Part shown: piece by piece, positions 6,872 through 14,056 of the stretch | How the letters are laid out: every line of letters begins with the position of its first letter | Position numbering within the stretch: position 1 is the stretch's first letter | Assembly: GCA_016220045.1 (NCBI GenBank) | Contig: JACRIP010000226.1 | Location: 1-27,976, forward strand | Reading direction: 5' to 3' | Length of the DNA: 27,976 nt | Source of the DNA: Planctomycetota bacterium | Lineage (GTDB): Bacteria; Planctomycetota; MHYJ01; WSZJ01; JACPWG01 | Notes under the pieces: generated by a model | The model's input: only the letters and a program-made list of their open reading frames with translations | Told to the model about the DNA's origin: nothing | The model's database searches: none | Position numbers and translations under genes: made by a program

Positions 6872-7648
6872 GTGCCCGACCTATCCACTCCCGGGCCGAC
6901 CGACTGGGCGCCATTCCGGCCCGCGCTTCCGCCCCACCTCAGGTTGCGCGCCAGCGTTTTCCTCGGGATCTCGTGGGGGCTGCTGCTGCTCACCTTGGCG
7001 CTCCTGCTGTGCTACAACGCTCTCCAGTCCAACGGCTCACGCACACTCTCCCTCCCTTTTCCAGCACTCCCCGCGGAGGCGCGCGCTGCGATCTGCATGG
7101 TGTGTCTACTTTCGGCCTTCGCCACGCCGATCCTCGCGATGATCGCCCGGACATTCGCCCGATTCCCGCGGATGCACGTCCGCCTGATCGAGGTGATGCT
7201 GATGCTGGCACTGACCTGCGGCCTCATTGCAGAATCCGGAGAATTCGGCCGCAGCGCCTTCCGGGCGCCGCAGATGGCCGCGGCTCTGGCAGCCTACTCG
7301 CTGCTGACCATGGCCCTCGTAGCCAGCGGCGCCACTTGGGGGTGGACCGCGGCCCATCGGCTGGGCGAGGAACGCTGGTGGGCGCGTGTGCTATTGCTGC
7401 TGTGCGGCTGGACGCTGCTGGTCGGCGTGGTCTCCCTGGCGGTGTTGGTGTCTACGCTCGCAGCATTCGTGGCTGCGCTCCCGGTGATGCCTTCGCGAAG
7501 CAGTCTTGCGGTCCTGGCACTAGTTTCATGCGCCGCGTGCGGGTCGCTGCCGGGGCTGTGGGTGGAGCGCCGAATCTGGCGCTCGCGCAGAGCCGGGGAG
7601 CGCGCGGCGGAAGCGGGCACGCCCAACCGTTCGCCTCAGCAGGGCTGA
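6872..7648 (+). CDS. Hypothetical polytopic membrane protein (258 aa)
   Basis: No family is recognised. After a proline-rich cytoplasmic start, about six or seven hydrophobic helices follow: from ASVFLGISWGLLLLTL, AICMVCLLSAFATPIL, VRLIEVMLMLALTCGL, MAAALAAYSLLTMALV, VLLLLCGWTLLVGVVSLAVL and SLAVLALVSCAACGSL. It ends in a basic tail (ERRIWRSRRAGER). I chose GTG at 6872 because GGAGGT lies five bases upstream; an ATG at 6821 has no good ribosome-binding site and would add 17 residues overlapping DNA just after the family-2 repeat. It converges with a decayed Uma2 gene. The helix count is by eye. Confidence 0.6.
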   Translation: MPDLSTPGPTDWAPFRPALPPHLRLRASVFLGISWGLLLLTLALLLCYNALQSNGSRTLSLPFPALPAEARAAICMVCLLSAFATPILAMIARTFARFPRMHVRLIEVMLMLALTCGLIAESGEFGRSAFRAPQMAAALAAYSLLTMALVASGATWGWTAAHRLGEERWWARVLLLLCGWTLLVGVVSLAVLVSTLAAFVAALPVMPSRSSLAVLALVSCAACGSLPGLWVERRIWRSRRAGERAAEAGTPNRSPQQG

Positions 7649-7673
7649 TCTCAGAGCGAGCTCCCAGTCCAAC

Positions 7674-7930
7674 CCTGCTTAGAGGCCCGCCGTCCTTGCC
7701 GACCACGTTGGCCGCCGCGTACTTCCCTTCGCCAGGCACGGGCTGCTCAAACACCTCGAGCTGGGTGTCGACGAGATTCACGATCACGTATTGCCGAATT
7801 CCCGCCCGGGCATAGACCTCAAGCTTCTTCGAACGGTCATGGCCCAGCGAGCTGTCAGCGACTTCAATCACTCAATGTACGTCGCTGGCCCCCGCCAGCC
7901 GGTCTCGATATTCGCTGGGCTCCCCGCAGT
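7674..7930 (-). pseudogene. Decayed Uma2-family (DUF820) gene fragment
   Basis: Reading leftwards, EPSEYRDRLAGASDVH, a TGA stop at 7872-7874, then VIEVADSSLGHDRSKKLEVY continue in one frame with clear Uma2 similarity: the catalytic-core Glu in VIEVADSS, the Lys in SKKLEVYARAGI, and YVIVNLVDTQLEVF. The TGA replaces a residue just before the core strand, where intact relatives have a hydrophobic residue. The N-terminal third, with the PD motif, is missing and the C-terminus degenerates after VGKDGGPLSR. Uma2 proteins have a PD-(D/E)xK nuclease fold and are present in many copies in some genomes. An intact relative lies 144 bp further right. Confidence 0.75.
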
Positions 7931-8073
7931 CGTGGCTTTTTCGGCGGCCACCAAGATGTCCAAGGCGGGCGGGGTCGGCGTGGTCGACGGGGAGGGAATC
8001 CTCGCAGGTCTGCGCATTCCGCTCGCCGAGTTGTCTGCGGAGACCTGACGTCGCGGTCGACATCCCCCGGCCT

Positions 8074-8634
8074 TTACCCGAGCAGATCGTCCACCGCGAA
8101 GCGGACGTCGGGGAAGGCATCAAGCGACAGGCTCTCGCCCCGGGCCAGCCGGCGCACACTACGGTACGCTCCCGATGCAGGCTTGCGGTAGACCTCCACG
8201 GCCTGCCCGGGCAGGTCGATCAACCACGCTTCACGGACCCCGGTTCGGGCATAGTGGGGGAGCTTGTCATCGCGGTCCGAGTCGACCGAGGAATCCGCGA
8301 CTTCGACCACCAGAAAGGTGTGGCGGGCGCGTGGGTGGCGGCGGGCGTAGGTCTTGAGCGGCGGCCGCAGCAGGGCGAGGTCGGGCTGCGGCTCCGAATA
8401 CGCGTCGGTCTGTACCGGGTTCTGGACGCGGACCGCCACCCGATCGCCCAGCCGCTCCATGAAGAGGCGGTTCAAGACATCGACTACGTAGGCGTGCCGC
8501 GGACCGATCGGTGAAATCTGCACGATCTCCCCATCGATCAGTTCCACGCGTTCGTTGGGCAGAAGAACTCCGACCTCGCCGAGGCGATGATACTCCTCGA
8601 CTGTGAATCTGCGGATCGCGCGCTGAATCGCCAT
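8074..8634 (-). CDS. Uma2 family (DUF820) restriction-endonuclease-fold protein (186 aa)
   Basis: This is a full-length Uma2 protein. FTVEEYHRLGEVG and NERVELIDGEIVQISPIG form the N-terminal part. EPQPDLALLRP supplies D85, VVEVADSSVDSD supplies E111, and DDKLPHYARTGV supplies K124 of the PD-(D/E)xK-like site. AWLIDLPGQAVEVYR and the C-terminal SLDAFPDVRFAVDDLLG complete the family. I chose the ATG at 8632-8634 because GGAG lies eight bases upstream and it matches the usual family length; longer starts would overlap low-complexity DNA. The cellular role of Uma2 proteins is largely unknown. It is transcribed away from the pilus block that follows. Confidence 0.88.
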   Translation of the reverse strand: MAIQRAIRRFTVEEYHRLGEVGVLLPNERVELIDGEIVQISPIGPRHAYVVDVLNRLFMERLGDRVAVRVQNPVQTDAYSEPQPDLALLRPPLKTYARRHPRARHTFLVVEVADSSVDSDRDDKLPHYARTGVREAWLIDLPGQAVEVYRKPASGAYRSVRRLARGESLSLDAFPDVRFAVDDLLG

Positions 8635-8875
8635 GGCGGAGGCTCCGTGCCGGGGAGGACGTCGCATTCGGGCGTGCCGGCGGGCTGGGGACGACACCGA
8701 CAACCTGAGTATACGCCGCAGGACCGGGCCACGCAAGCGCGGTGTCAGCCGGACTGCCCCGCGTTCGAGGGCAGCGCGCCCCCGCCGTGGCGGCGGCCCG
8801 CCCCTCCCGTCCCCGCGCTCGCTCGCCCCCCCCGCCCCTCCCTAAACTCCTGCCCCCACCAAGACTAACGCCGAG

Positions 8876-8904
8876 CCCCCCGCCCCCGCCCCGCCCCCCT
8901 TTTT
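8876..8904 (-). promoter_or_regulatory. Potential G-quadruplex / i-motif tract upstream of cpaB promoter
   Basis: The plus strand has C-runs of 6, 5, 4 and 6 separated by single G bases (8876-8899), followed by five T. On the minus strand this is a four-tract G-run motif with one-base loops, the most favourable arrangement for an intramolecular quadruplex. It ends only a few bases upstream of the candidate -35 element. A regulatory role is inference. Confidence 0.5.
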
Positions 8905-8906
8905 GC

Positions 8907-8936
8907 TTGCAGCGCCGAATCCCGCTCTGCTAGAAT
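8907..8936 (+). promoter_or_regulatory. Candidate extended -10 promoter of the cpaB block
   Basis: TAGAAT (8931-8936, five of six consensus bases) is preceded by TGC, giving an extended -10 element. TTGCAG (8907-8912) lies 18 bp upstream and is a weak -35. A transcript would start near 8943 and carry a leader of about 125 nt before cpaB. Confidence 0.5.
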
Positions 8937-9067
8937 GCCGCGGTTCGTACCCAGGCCATTCTCGTGGGGCGGTCCCGCGCGCGCTTAGCCTGTCGCCGCA
9001 GACCGGTGTCCGCGCTCGCGTCTTGCCCGCAATCCCCGTCCTTTCGACGCTTCGAGGAGTCCTCCGG

Positions 9068-9844
9068 ATGAAGAACATGATGGCGATCGTCATCGCCGTG
9101 GGCCTCGGCCTCTTCTCGGTCTTTGCCGTCAATACCTACATCACCTCCTCGGTCGAAGAGCAGGTCGGCAAGAAAGTCCAGGTCATCGTCGTCCGCACCC
9201 GCATCCCCGCCGGCTCGCTCATCCAGCCTGACTTCATCTCCGAGCAGGTGCGGCCCGCCGCCGGCCTCGACTCCTCCACCGTGCAGCTTAGCGACAAGAC
9301 CAAGCTCCTCAGCCAGCGCGCCCGCATCGACCTCGAGCAGGGCACCATCATCCGCTGGGCCGACATCGCCCAGACCGAGGGCGAGGGCGGTCGCTGGTCC
9401 AGCCGCATCAAGGCCGGCAAGCGCGCCGTCACCCTCCCCGTCGACGAGCTCTCCGGCGTCGCCGGCCGCCTCCAGCCCGGCGACAAGGTCGATATCCTCA
9501 TCACCTACGCCCCCGTCGACCCCAATAGCGGCACCCCCGGCGGCAAATCCAAGATCACCTACATGCTGAGCGAGATGCCCATCCTCGACCTCGGCGGCTA
9601 CATCACCAAGGGCATGTCCGGCGTCGGCGGCGCCCTCGGGGATATCCTGGGGCCCAAATCCTACAGCACCATCACCTTCGAAGTCACCCCCTCCGACGCC
9701 GAACTCCTCGTCTTCGCCATGGCCCAGGGCAAGATGCACTTCGTCCTGCGCAATCCCCAGGAACCTGCGGGAATCACCGGAGTCGGCGCCATCGATACCG
9801 AGTCCTTCGACACCTTCGTCAAGAGCGGCATGCGCGGCAAATAG
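9068..9844 (+). CDS. cpaB: CpaB/RcpC Flp pilus assembly protein (258 aa)
   Basis: An N-terminal membrane helix (about residues 3-20) is followed by the SAF-like domain. VIVVRTRIPAGSLIQPDFI is the characteristic beginning (about residues 37-55), with VSLPV-type segments represented by RAVTLPVDELSGVAGRLQPG and GDKVDILITY. This matches the CpaB/RcpC family, a periplasmic component thought to work at the Tad secretion channel, usually with a secretin. The ATG at 9068 follows GAGGAG by about eight bases; upstream in-frame DNA is C-rich and not protein-like. The length is normal. No secretin gene follows it, unlike the usual cpaB-cpaC order. Confidence 0.9.
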   Translation: MKNMMAIVIAVGLGLFSVFAVNTYITSSVEEQVGKKVQVIVVRTRIPAGSLIQPDFISEQVRPAAGLDSSTVQLSDKTKLLSQRARIDLEQGTIIRWADIAQTEGEGGRWSSRIKAGKRAVTLPVDELSGVAGRLQPGDKVDILITYAPVDPNSGTPGGKSKITYMLSEMPILDLGGYITKGMSGVGGALGDILGPKSYSTITFEVTPSDAELLVFAMAQGKMHFVLRNPQEPAGITGVGAIDTESFDTFVKSGMRGK

Positions 9845-9939
9845 GCGCCGAGGGCCGCCCCCGCGCGCCCCGCCCCGTACCCCTTCGTCGCCTCGCACCG
9901 CTTCGCTCCATCCGTGCCCAGCCCGCAAGGATCGCCGCC

Positions 9940-11694
9940 GTGGCCAACCTGCTGCTCCGCGAACAAGGCGCCGCCGATCGCACCCTCCCGCTCGTCAAGG
10001 AGCGCTTCGTGCTCGGCAAGCGCGAAGACTGCGACGTCGTCATGAACCGCCCCAATATCTCGCGCCAGCACTGCGAGATCCTGCAGCACGACGGCAAGTA
10101 CCTCGTCCGCGACCTCAACAGCGCCAACGGCACCTACGTGAACGGCGCGCGCATCTCCGCCCCCATGCTGCTCACCCCCGGCGCCGTCATCCAGCTCGGC
10201 GACTACACGATGATCTTCCAGGACGCCTCCGCCCCGGCCCCCGCGCTCGCCCAGAACGCCGCGGCGAGCGGCCGCCCACGCGGCACCATGGGCGGGGCCG
10301 CCGCCGGCTCCCCCTCCCCGATGTCCACCGCCGGCATCGCCCCCCCGCGCGCCGCCGAGTCCGCCCCCTCCCCGGCCCCCGATCGCTCCAAGCCGATCGC
10401 CGTCTCCTCTTCCGTCTCCCAGGGCCCGGTGATCTCCCCCGAGCTCAAGAAACGCATCCACCAGCGCCTCCTCGAACACCGCGAAATCAAGCGCCTTGAT
10501 CTCGCCAAATCCACCGAGAGCGAGACGCGGGAAAAGACCCGGGACGCCGTGCTCCAGATCTTCGACTGGATGGCCAACGACATCCCCGAGGCCATCAACA
10601 AGGACCAGCTCCTCAAGGAGATCATGGACGAGGCGCTCGGCCTCGGCCCCCTCGAAGACCTCCTCGCCGACGACGACGTCTCCGAAATCATGGTCTGCAA
10701 TTGGGACAAGATCTTCGTCGAACGCAAAGGCAAGCTCGTCCTCTCCGGCCGGACGTTCACCGACAACGACCAGGTCATGAACATCGTCCAGCGCATCCTC
10801 GCCCCGATCGGCCGCCGCGTGGACGAATCCAGCCCCATGGTCGACGGCCGCCTCAAGGACGGCAGCCGCGTCAACGCCATCATCCATCCGCTCGCCGTCT
10901 CCGGCCCGACCGTCACCATCCGCAAGTTCATGAAGAAGCGCCTCGGCGCCGCCGACCTCGTCAAGTTCGGCTCCATGACCAACGAGATGGCCGAATTCCT
11001 CAAGGTCGCGGTCGAGTGCCGGCGCAACATCGTGATCTCGGGCGGCACCGGCTCCGGGAAAACCACGCTCCTCAACGTGATGTCGGGCTTCATCCCGCCC
11101 GACGAACGCATCATCACCGTCGAGGACGCCGCCGAACTGCGTCTGCCCCAGGAGCACGTGATCACGCTGGAGGCCAAGCCGGCCAACATCGAAGGCGAGG
11201 GCGCCATCCCGATCCGCAAGCTGGTCATCAACACCCTGCGCATGCGCCCCGATCGCATCGTCGTCGGCGAGTGCCGCGGCGGCGAAGCCTTCGACATGCT
11301 CCAGGCCATGAATACCGGCCACGACGGCTCGCTCACCACCATCCACTCGAATACCCCGCGCGACTGCATCGCTCGTATCGAGAACCTCGTCCTCATGGCC
11401 GGCATGGACATCCCCGCCAAGGCCATCCGCGAGCAGATCGCCTCCGCCATCCACATGATCGTCCAGCAGTGCCGCCTCTCCGACGGCAGCCGCCGCGTCA
11501 CCTATATCACCGAAGTCACCGGCATCGAAAGCGGCACCGTGACCCTCCAGGACATCTTCCTCTTCAAGCAGAGCGGCATCACCTCCGAAGGCAAGATCAA
11601 GGGCCTCTACAAGGCCACCGGCGTCGTTCCCAAGTTCTACGATGAACTGCGCGAACGCGGCAAGAAGCTCGACATGCGCATTTTCCAGGGATAG
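9940..11694 (+). CDS. tadA: FHA-domain fusion of TadA/CpaF secretion ATPase (584 aa)
   Basis: This is the hexameric ATPase that powers Flp pilus assembly, with an extra N-terminal FHA domain. FHA domain: residues about 1-95, with LGKRED (G26-K27-R28), S41-R42-H44 and N63-G64, followed by an Ala/Pro/Ser-rich linker (about 96-165). The CpaF part follows: EIMVCNWDKIFVERKGKL, an Arg-rich NTD, Walker A GGTGSGKTT (residues 368-376, K374), an Asp box (ITVEDAAELRLPQEHV), Walker B region RIVVGECRGGEAF (E444), and the His box GHDGSLTTIHSN. All motor residues appear intact. The GTG start at 9940 has AAGGA upstream. FHA domains bind phosphothreonine, so the motor could be recruited or gated by a Thr kinase such as that at 18285. 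Confidence 0.95.
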   Translation: MANLLLREQGAADRTLPLVKERFVLGKREDCDVVMNRPNISRQHCEILQHDGKYLVRDLNSANGTYVNGARISAPMLLTPGAVIQLGDYTMIFQDASAPAPALAQNAAASGRPRGTMGGAAAGSPSPMSTAGIAPPRAAESAPSPAPDRSKPIAVSSSVSQGPVISPELKKRIHQRLLEHREIKRLDLAKSTESETREKTRDAVLQIFDWMANDIPEAINKDQLLKEIMDEALGLGPLEDLLADDDVSEIMVCNWDKIFVERKGKLVLSGRTFTDNDQVMNIVQRILAPIGRRVDESSPMVDGRLKDGSRVNAIIHPLAVSGPTVTIRKFMKKRLGAADLVKFGSMTNEMAEFLKVAVECRRNIVISGGTGSGKTTLLNVMSGFIPPDERIITVEDAAELRLPQEHVITLEAKPANIEGEGAIPIRKLVINTLRMRPDRIVVGECRGGEAFDMLQAMNTGHDGSLTTIHSNTPRDCIARIENLVLMAGMDIPAKAIREQIASAIHMIVQQCRLSDGSRRVTYITEVTGIESGTVTLQDIFLFKQSGITSEGKIKGLYKATGVVPKFYDELRERGKKLDMRIFQG

Positions 11695-11701
11695 ACCGTA
11701 T

Positions 11702-12553
11702 ATGGGCGTACCCCTACAGCTCCTGCTCCTCGTCGGCGGCGCCGTCACACTCTTCGTCTTCCTCGGCGTCATGCTCTTCTCCCGCCGCTGGGAGACCTAC
11801 GAGGAGAAGTACCTCGAACAATCCGAGCGCACGCTCGAGTCGATCTTCCTCGCCATCCCGCCGCAGCAGCTCTTCTACCTCTCCGCGCTCTCGATGATGT
11901 TCATCTTCGTCGCCTTCTATTTCATGTTCGGCCGGGTCCTGCTCGCCGGCATCTTCTGCCTGCCCGGGTACTTCGGCCCCCACGCCCTGCTCGCCTGGTT
12001 CCGCAAGCGCCGCAAGGAGAAATTCGGCCAGCAGCTCGTGGACGCGCTCGACAACATGTCGAACTCGCTCAAGGCCGGCTACAGCCTGCCGCAGGCGTTC
12101 GAGCTGATCGAGCGCGAGATGGAAGCGCCGATCTCGCAGGAAGTGCGCATCCTCAACCGCGAGACCCGCCTCGGGCTGCCCCAGGAGCAGGCGCTGCGCA
12201 ATATGTACGCGCGCTGCCAGAGCGAGGACCTCGACCTCGTCATCACCGCCATCGTGATCTCGCGCGAGCTGGGCGGCAATCTCACCGAGGTCTTCGAGAA
12301 CATCGCCAAGGTCATCCGCGAACGCTTTCGCATCGAGGGCAAGATCCAGGCCCTCACCTCGCAGGGCAAGCTCCAGGGCCTGGTCGTCTCGGTCATGCCG
12401 ATCTTCCTCGGCTTCGCCATCAACGCCGTCAACCCCGAGCTGATGAAGCCGATGTACACGACCCTGCCCGGCTGGGGCGTGATGATCCTGATCGCGATCC
12501 TGCTCTATGTCGGGTACTGGTTCATCAAGAAGATCACGACGATCGACGTGTAA
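11702..12553 (+). CDS. tadB: TadB inner-membrane platform protein (T2SSF domain)
   Basis: Residues about 3-26 form the first membrane helix and about 56-98 two more. A cytoplasmic type II secretion F (T2SSF) domain follows (about 105-245), containing LVDALDNMSNSLKAGYSLPQ and ELGGNLTEVFENIAKVIRER. Two final helices surround NPELMKPMYTTLPG. The last signature is typical of TadB. It would form the inner-membrane platform with TadC and contact the TadA motor. The ATG at 11702 is seven bases after the tadA stop. Length (283 aa) is in the family range. Confidence 0.93.
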   Translation: MGVPLQLLLLVGGAVTLFVFLGVMLFSRRWETYEEKYLEQSERTLESIFLAIPPQQLFYLSALSMMFIFVAFYFMFGRVLLAGIFCLPGYFGPHALLAWFRKRRKEKFGQQLVDALDNMSNSLKAGYSLPQAFELIEREMEAPISQEVRILNRETRLGLPQEQALRNMYARCQSEDLDLVITAIVISRELGGNLTEVFENIAKVIRERFRIEGKIQALTSQGKLQGLVVSVMPIFLGFAINAVNPELMKPMYTTLPGWGVMILIAILLYVGYWFIKKITTIDV

Positions 12554-12577
12554 CGCTCCGTCTAGGATGAATGCCGC

Positions 12578-13555
12578 ATGGGCAGCCTGACGCTCATCTA
12601 CATTGCCATTCCGGTCTCGATCTTCGCCGCGCTCTGGGCGATCTGGTCGATCAATCGCGGCGTGGTCGCCGCTGGCCAGTCGGTCTTCGAGGAGAACGAA
12701 TCCGCGACCTCCTCGCCGATGTTCAAGATGATCGCGCCCTACATCACCGTGCTGCGCGAGCTCGCCAAGCCCTTCCTCCTCGAGGAGGTCGGCGGCCGCC
12801 GCAAGAAACCGGGTACCAACCTGATCTCCATCGGCATCGACGTCTTCTCCAAGAGCGTCTACCGCTGGATCATCACCGCCGACTATCCGCTCAACATCAC
12901 CACCCCCGACTTCTTCGGCATGATCATGTTCGCCACCATCCTGGCGCTCGGCTTCGGCGGCTTCCTCTACTACCAGGTCGGCGCCTGGTGGGTCACGCCG
13001 CTGCCCATGCTCTGGGCGCTCTACCCGATCTTCTGGCTGAAGGAGAAGGTCAACCGCCGGCAGAAGGAGTGCAAGCGCACGCTGCCCTACGCGCTCGACC
13101 TGATCTGCCTCGCGGTCGAGGCCGGCCTGGACTTCAACGCCGCCCTGCCGCGCATCATGCCGAAGCTCGGCAACAACGCGCTCGCGGTCGAGTTCAAGCG
13201 CATGATGAACGAGATCCGCATGGGCAAGCCGCGCCGCGAATCGCTGCGCGAGGTCGCCTTTCGCATGAACGTCTCCGACCTGACCACGGTGGTCTCGGCG
13301 ATCGTGCAGGCCGACGAACTGGGCACCAGCCTGGGCCCGATCCTGCGCATCCAGGCCGACATGATCCGCACCCGGCGGTTCCAGCGCGCCGAGAAGCTCG
13401 CCATGGAAGCGCCGGTGAAGATGCTCTTCCCGCTGCTCGCGTTCATCTTCCCGACCGTCTTCCTGATGATCTTCGCGCCGATCGGCATCAAGTACATCCT
13501 GCAGCGCGACGACGGCGGCGGCGTGAAGAACGTGAACGTCGGGGGAATCCGGTAG
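12578..13555 (+). CDS. tadC: TadC inner-membrane platform protein (T2SSF domain)
   Basis: This 325-residue protein has a helix at about residues 4-24, two in the 110-153 region, and a T2SSF domain with KRTLPYALDLICLAVEAGLD and VQADELGTSLGPILRIQAD. A long C-terminal hydrophobic segment (LFPLLAFIFPTVFLMIFAP) ends the protein. The phrases LPYALDLICLAVEAGLDF and ELGTSLGPILR are diagnostic of TadC. It starts 24 bases after tadB with AGGA upstream. It ends with a Gly/Val-rich tail that overlaps nothing; the DUF192 gene begins eight bases later. Confidence 0.93.
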   Translation: MGSLTLIYIAIPVSIFAALWAIWSINRGVVAAGQSVFEENESATSSPMFKMIAPYITVLRELAKPFLLEEVGGRRKKPGTNLISIGIDVFSKSVYRWIITADYPLNITTPDFFGMIMFATILALGFGGFLYYQVGAWWVTPLPMLWALYPIFWLKEKVNRRQKECKRTLPYALDLICLAVEAGLDFNAALPRIMPKLGNNALAVEFKRMMNEIRMGKPRRESLREVAFRMNVSDLTTVVSAIVQADELGTSLGPILRIQADMIRTRRFQRAEKLAMEAPVKMLFPLLAFIFPTVFLMIFAPIGIKYILQRDDGGGVKNVNVGGIR

Positions 13556-13563
13556 ACGGCCCG

Positions 13564-13905
13564 ATGAAGCTCGCGGACCTGACGAACGGCGCGATCGTCG
13601 CCGAGGAACTCGAGATTGCGCACACCGCCCAGGAGCGGCACCGGGGCCTGCTCGGCCGCGCCGGCCTCGCCGACGGCCACGGCCTCCTGATCGAGTGTTG
13701 CGGCTCGATCCACATGTTCTTCATGAAGTTCGCCATCGACGTCGTGTACGTGACCGCCGGCCTCGAGGTGGTGAAGGTCGTCGAGGACCTCAAGCCCTGG
13801 CGGCTGTCGGGCGCCCTCTGGGCCGACGCCACCGTGGAACTGCCGGTCGGGACGATCCGCCGTTCGGGCGTTGCGCCGGGCCACAAGCTGGAATTGAGAC
13901 CATAG
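13564..13905 (+). CDS. DUF192 family protein (113 aa)
   Basis: The DUF192 signature is visible: TAQERHRGLLGRAGLADGHG, then IHMFFMKFAIDVVYV and VVKVVEDLKPW, ending with VELPVGTIRRSGVAPGHKL. The fold is a small beta barrel; no biochemical function is established. Unlike many members there is no N-terminal signal peptide, so it should be cytoplasmic. It starts eight bases after tadC without a strong ribosome-binding site, suggesting coupled translation. Small DUF192 proteins are known as neighbours of tad genes in some genomes to the best of my knowledge, but any role in pilus assembly is inference. Confidence 0.9.
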   Translation: MKLADLTNGAIVAEELEIAHTAQERHRGLLGRAGLADGHGLLIECCGSIHMFFMKFAIDVVYVTAGLEVVKVVEDLKPWRLSGALWADATVELPVGTIRRSGVAPGHKLELRP

Positions 13906-13968
13906 CGCGGGTACCCGCATCCAGAGACCGAACGCGGCGAGTGCAGCCGTTGCGCCCCTCACCCCCTG

Positions 13969-13993
13969 CCCTCTCCCCTTCCAGGGGAGAGGG
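13969..13993. repeat. Perfect hairpin (CCCTCTCCCC stem)
   Basis: CCCTCTCCCC (13969-13978) pairs perfectly with GGGGAGAGGG (13984-13993) across the loop TTCCA. It resembles widespread intergenic repeats with CCCTCTCCC ends. It lies between DUF192 and the next FHA gene and might attenuate transcription. Confidence 0.6.
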
Positions 13994-14003
13994 TGACTGA
14001 GGA

Positions 14004-14040
14004 CCTGCAACACGTGCGCTCGACGCGCACATGTTGCAGG
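14004..14040. promoter_or_regulatory. Long 16-bp hairpin ahead of FHA-membrane gene
   Basis: CCTGCAACACGTGCGC (14004-14019) pairs with GCGCACATGTTGCAGG (14025-14040) with one mismatch, around a 5-nt loop. It ends 16 bases before the next ATG. No T-tract follows, so a simple terminator is unlikely; an RNA-processing or protein-binding site is possible. Function is inference. Confidence 0.55.
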
Positions 14041-14056
14041 ACAATAGCAGGGCACC

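Larger units (their letters stand above)
8635..9067. other. Divergent intergenic region between Uma2 gene and cpaB
   Basis: This 433-bp stretch holds no gene I can support. From about 8768 to 8904 the plus strand is strongly cytosine-rich, ending in four C-runs at 8876-8899. A candidate promoter lies at 8907-8936. An opposing promoter for the Uma2 gene must also be here but I cannot place it. Confidence 0.5.

Noticed and set aside
6148..7815. 555-codon plus-strand frame across the accessory region
   Set aside because: It has no hydrophobic or domain pattern and overlaps the convincing membrane gene in another frame and repeats.
7791..8048. Plus-strand 85-codon frame opposite the decayed Uma2 gene
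   Set aside because: The minus-strand similarity to Uma2 is much stronger and explains the sequence.
9661..11772. 703-codon minus-strand frame opposite tadA
   Set aside because: Antisense of a well-supported ATPase gene; composition is an antisense artefact.
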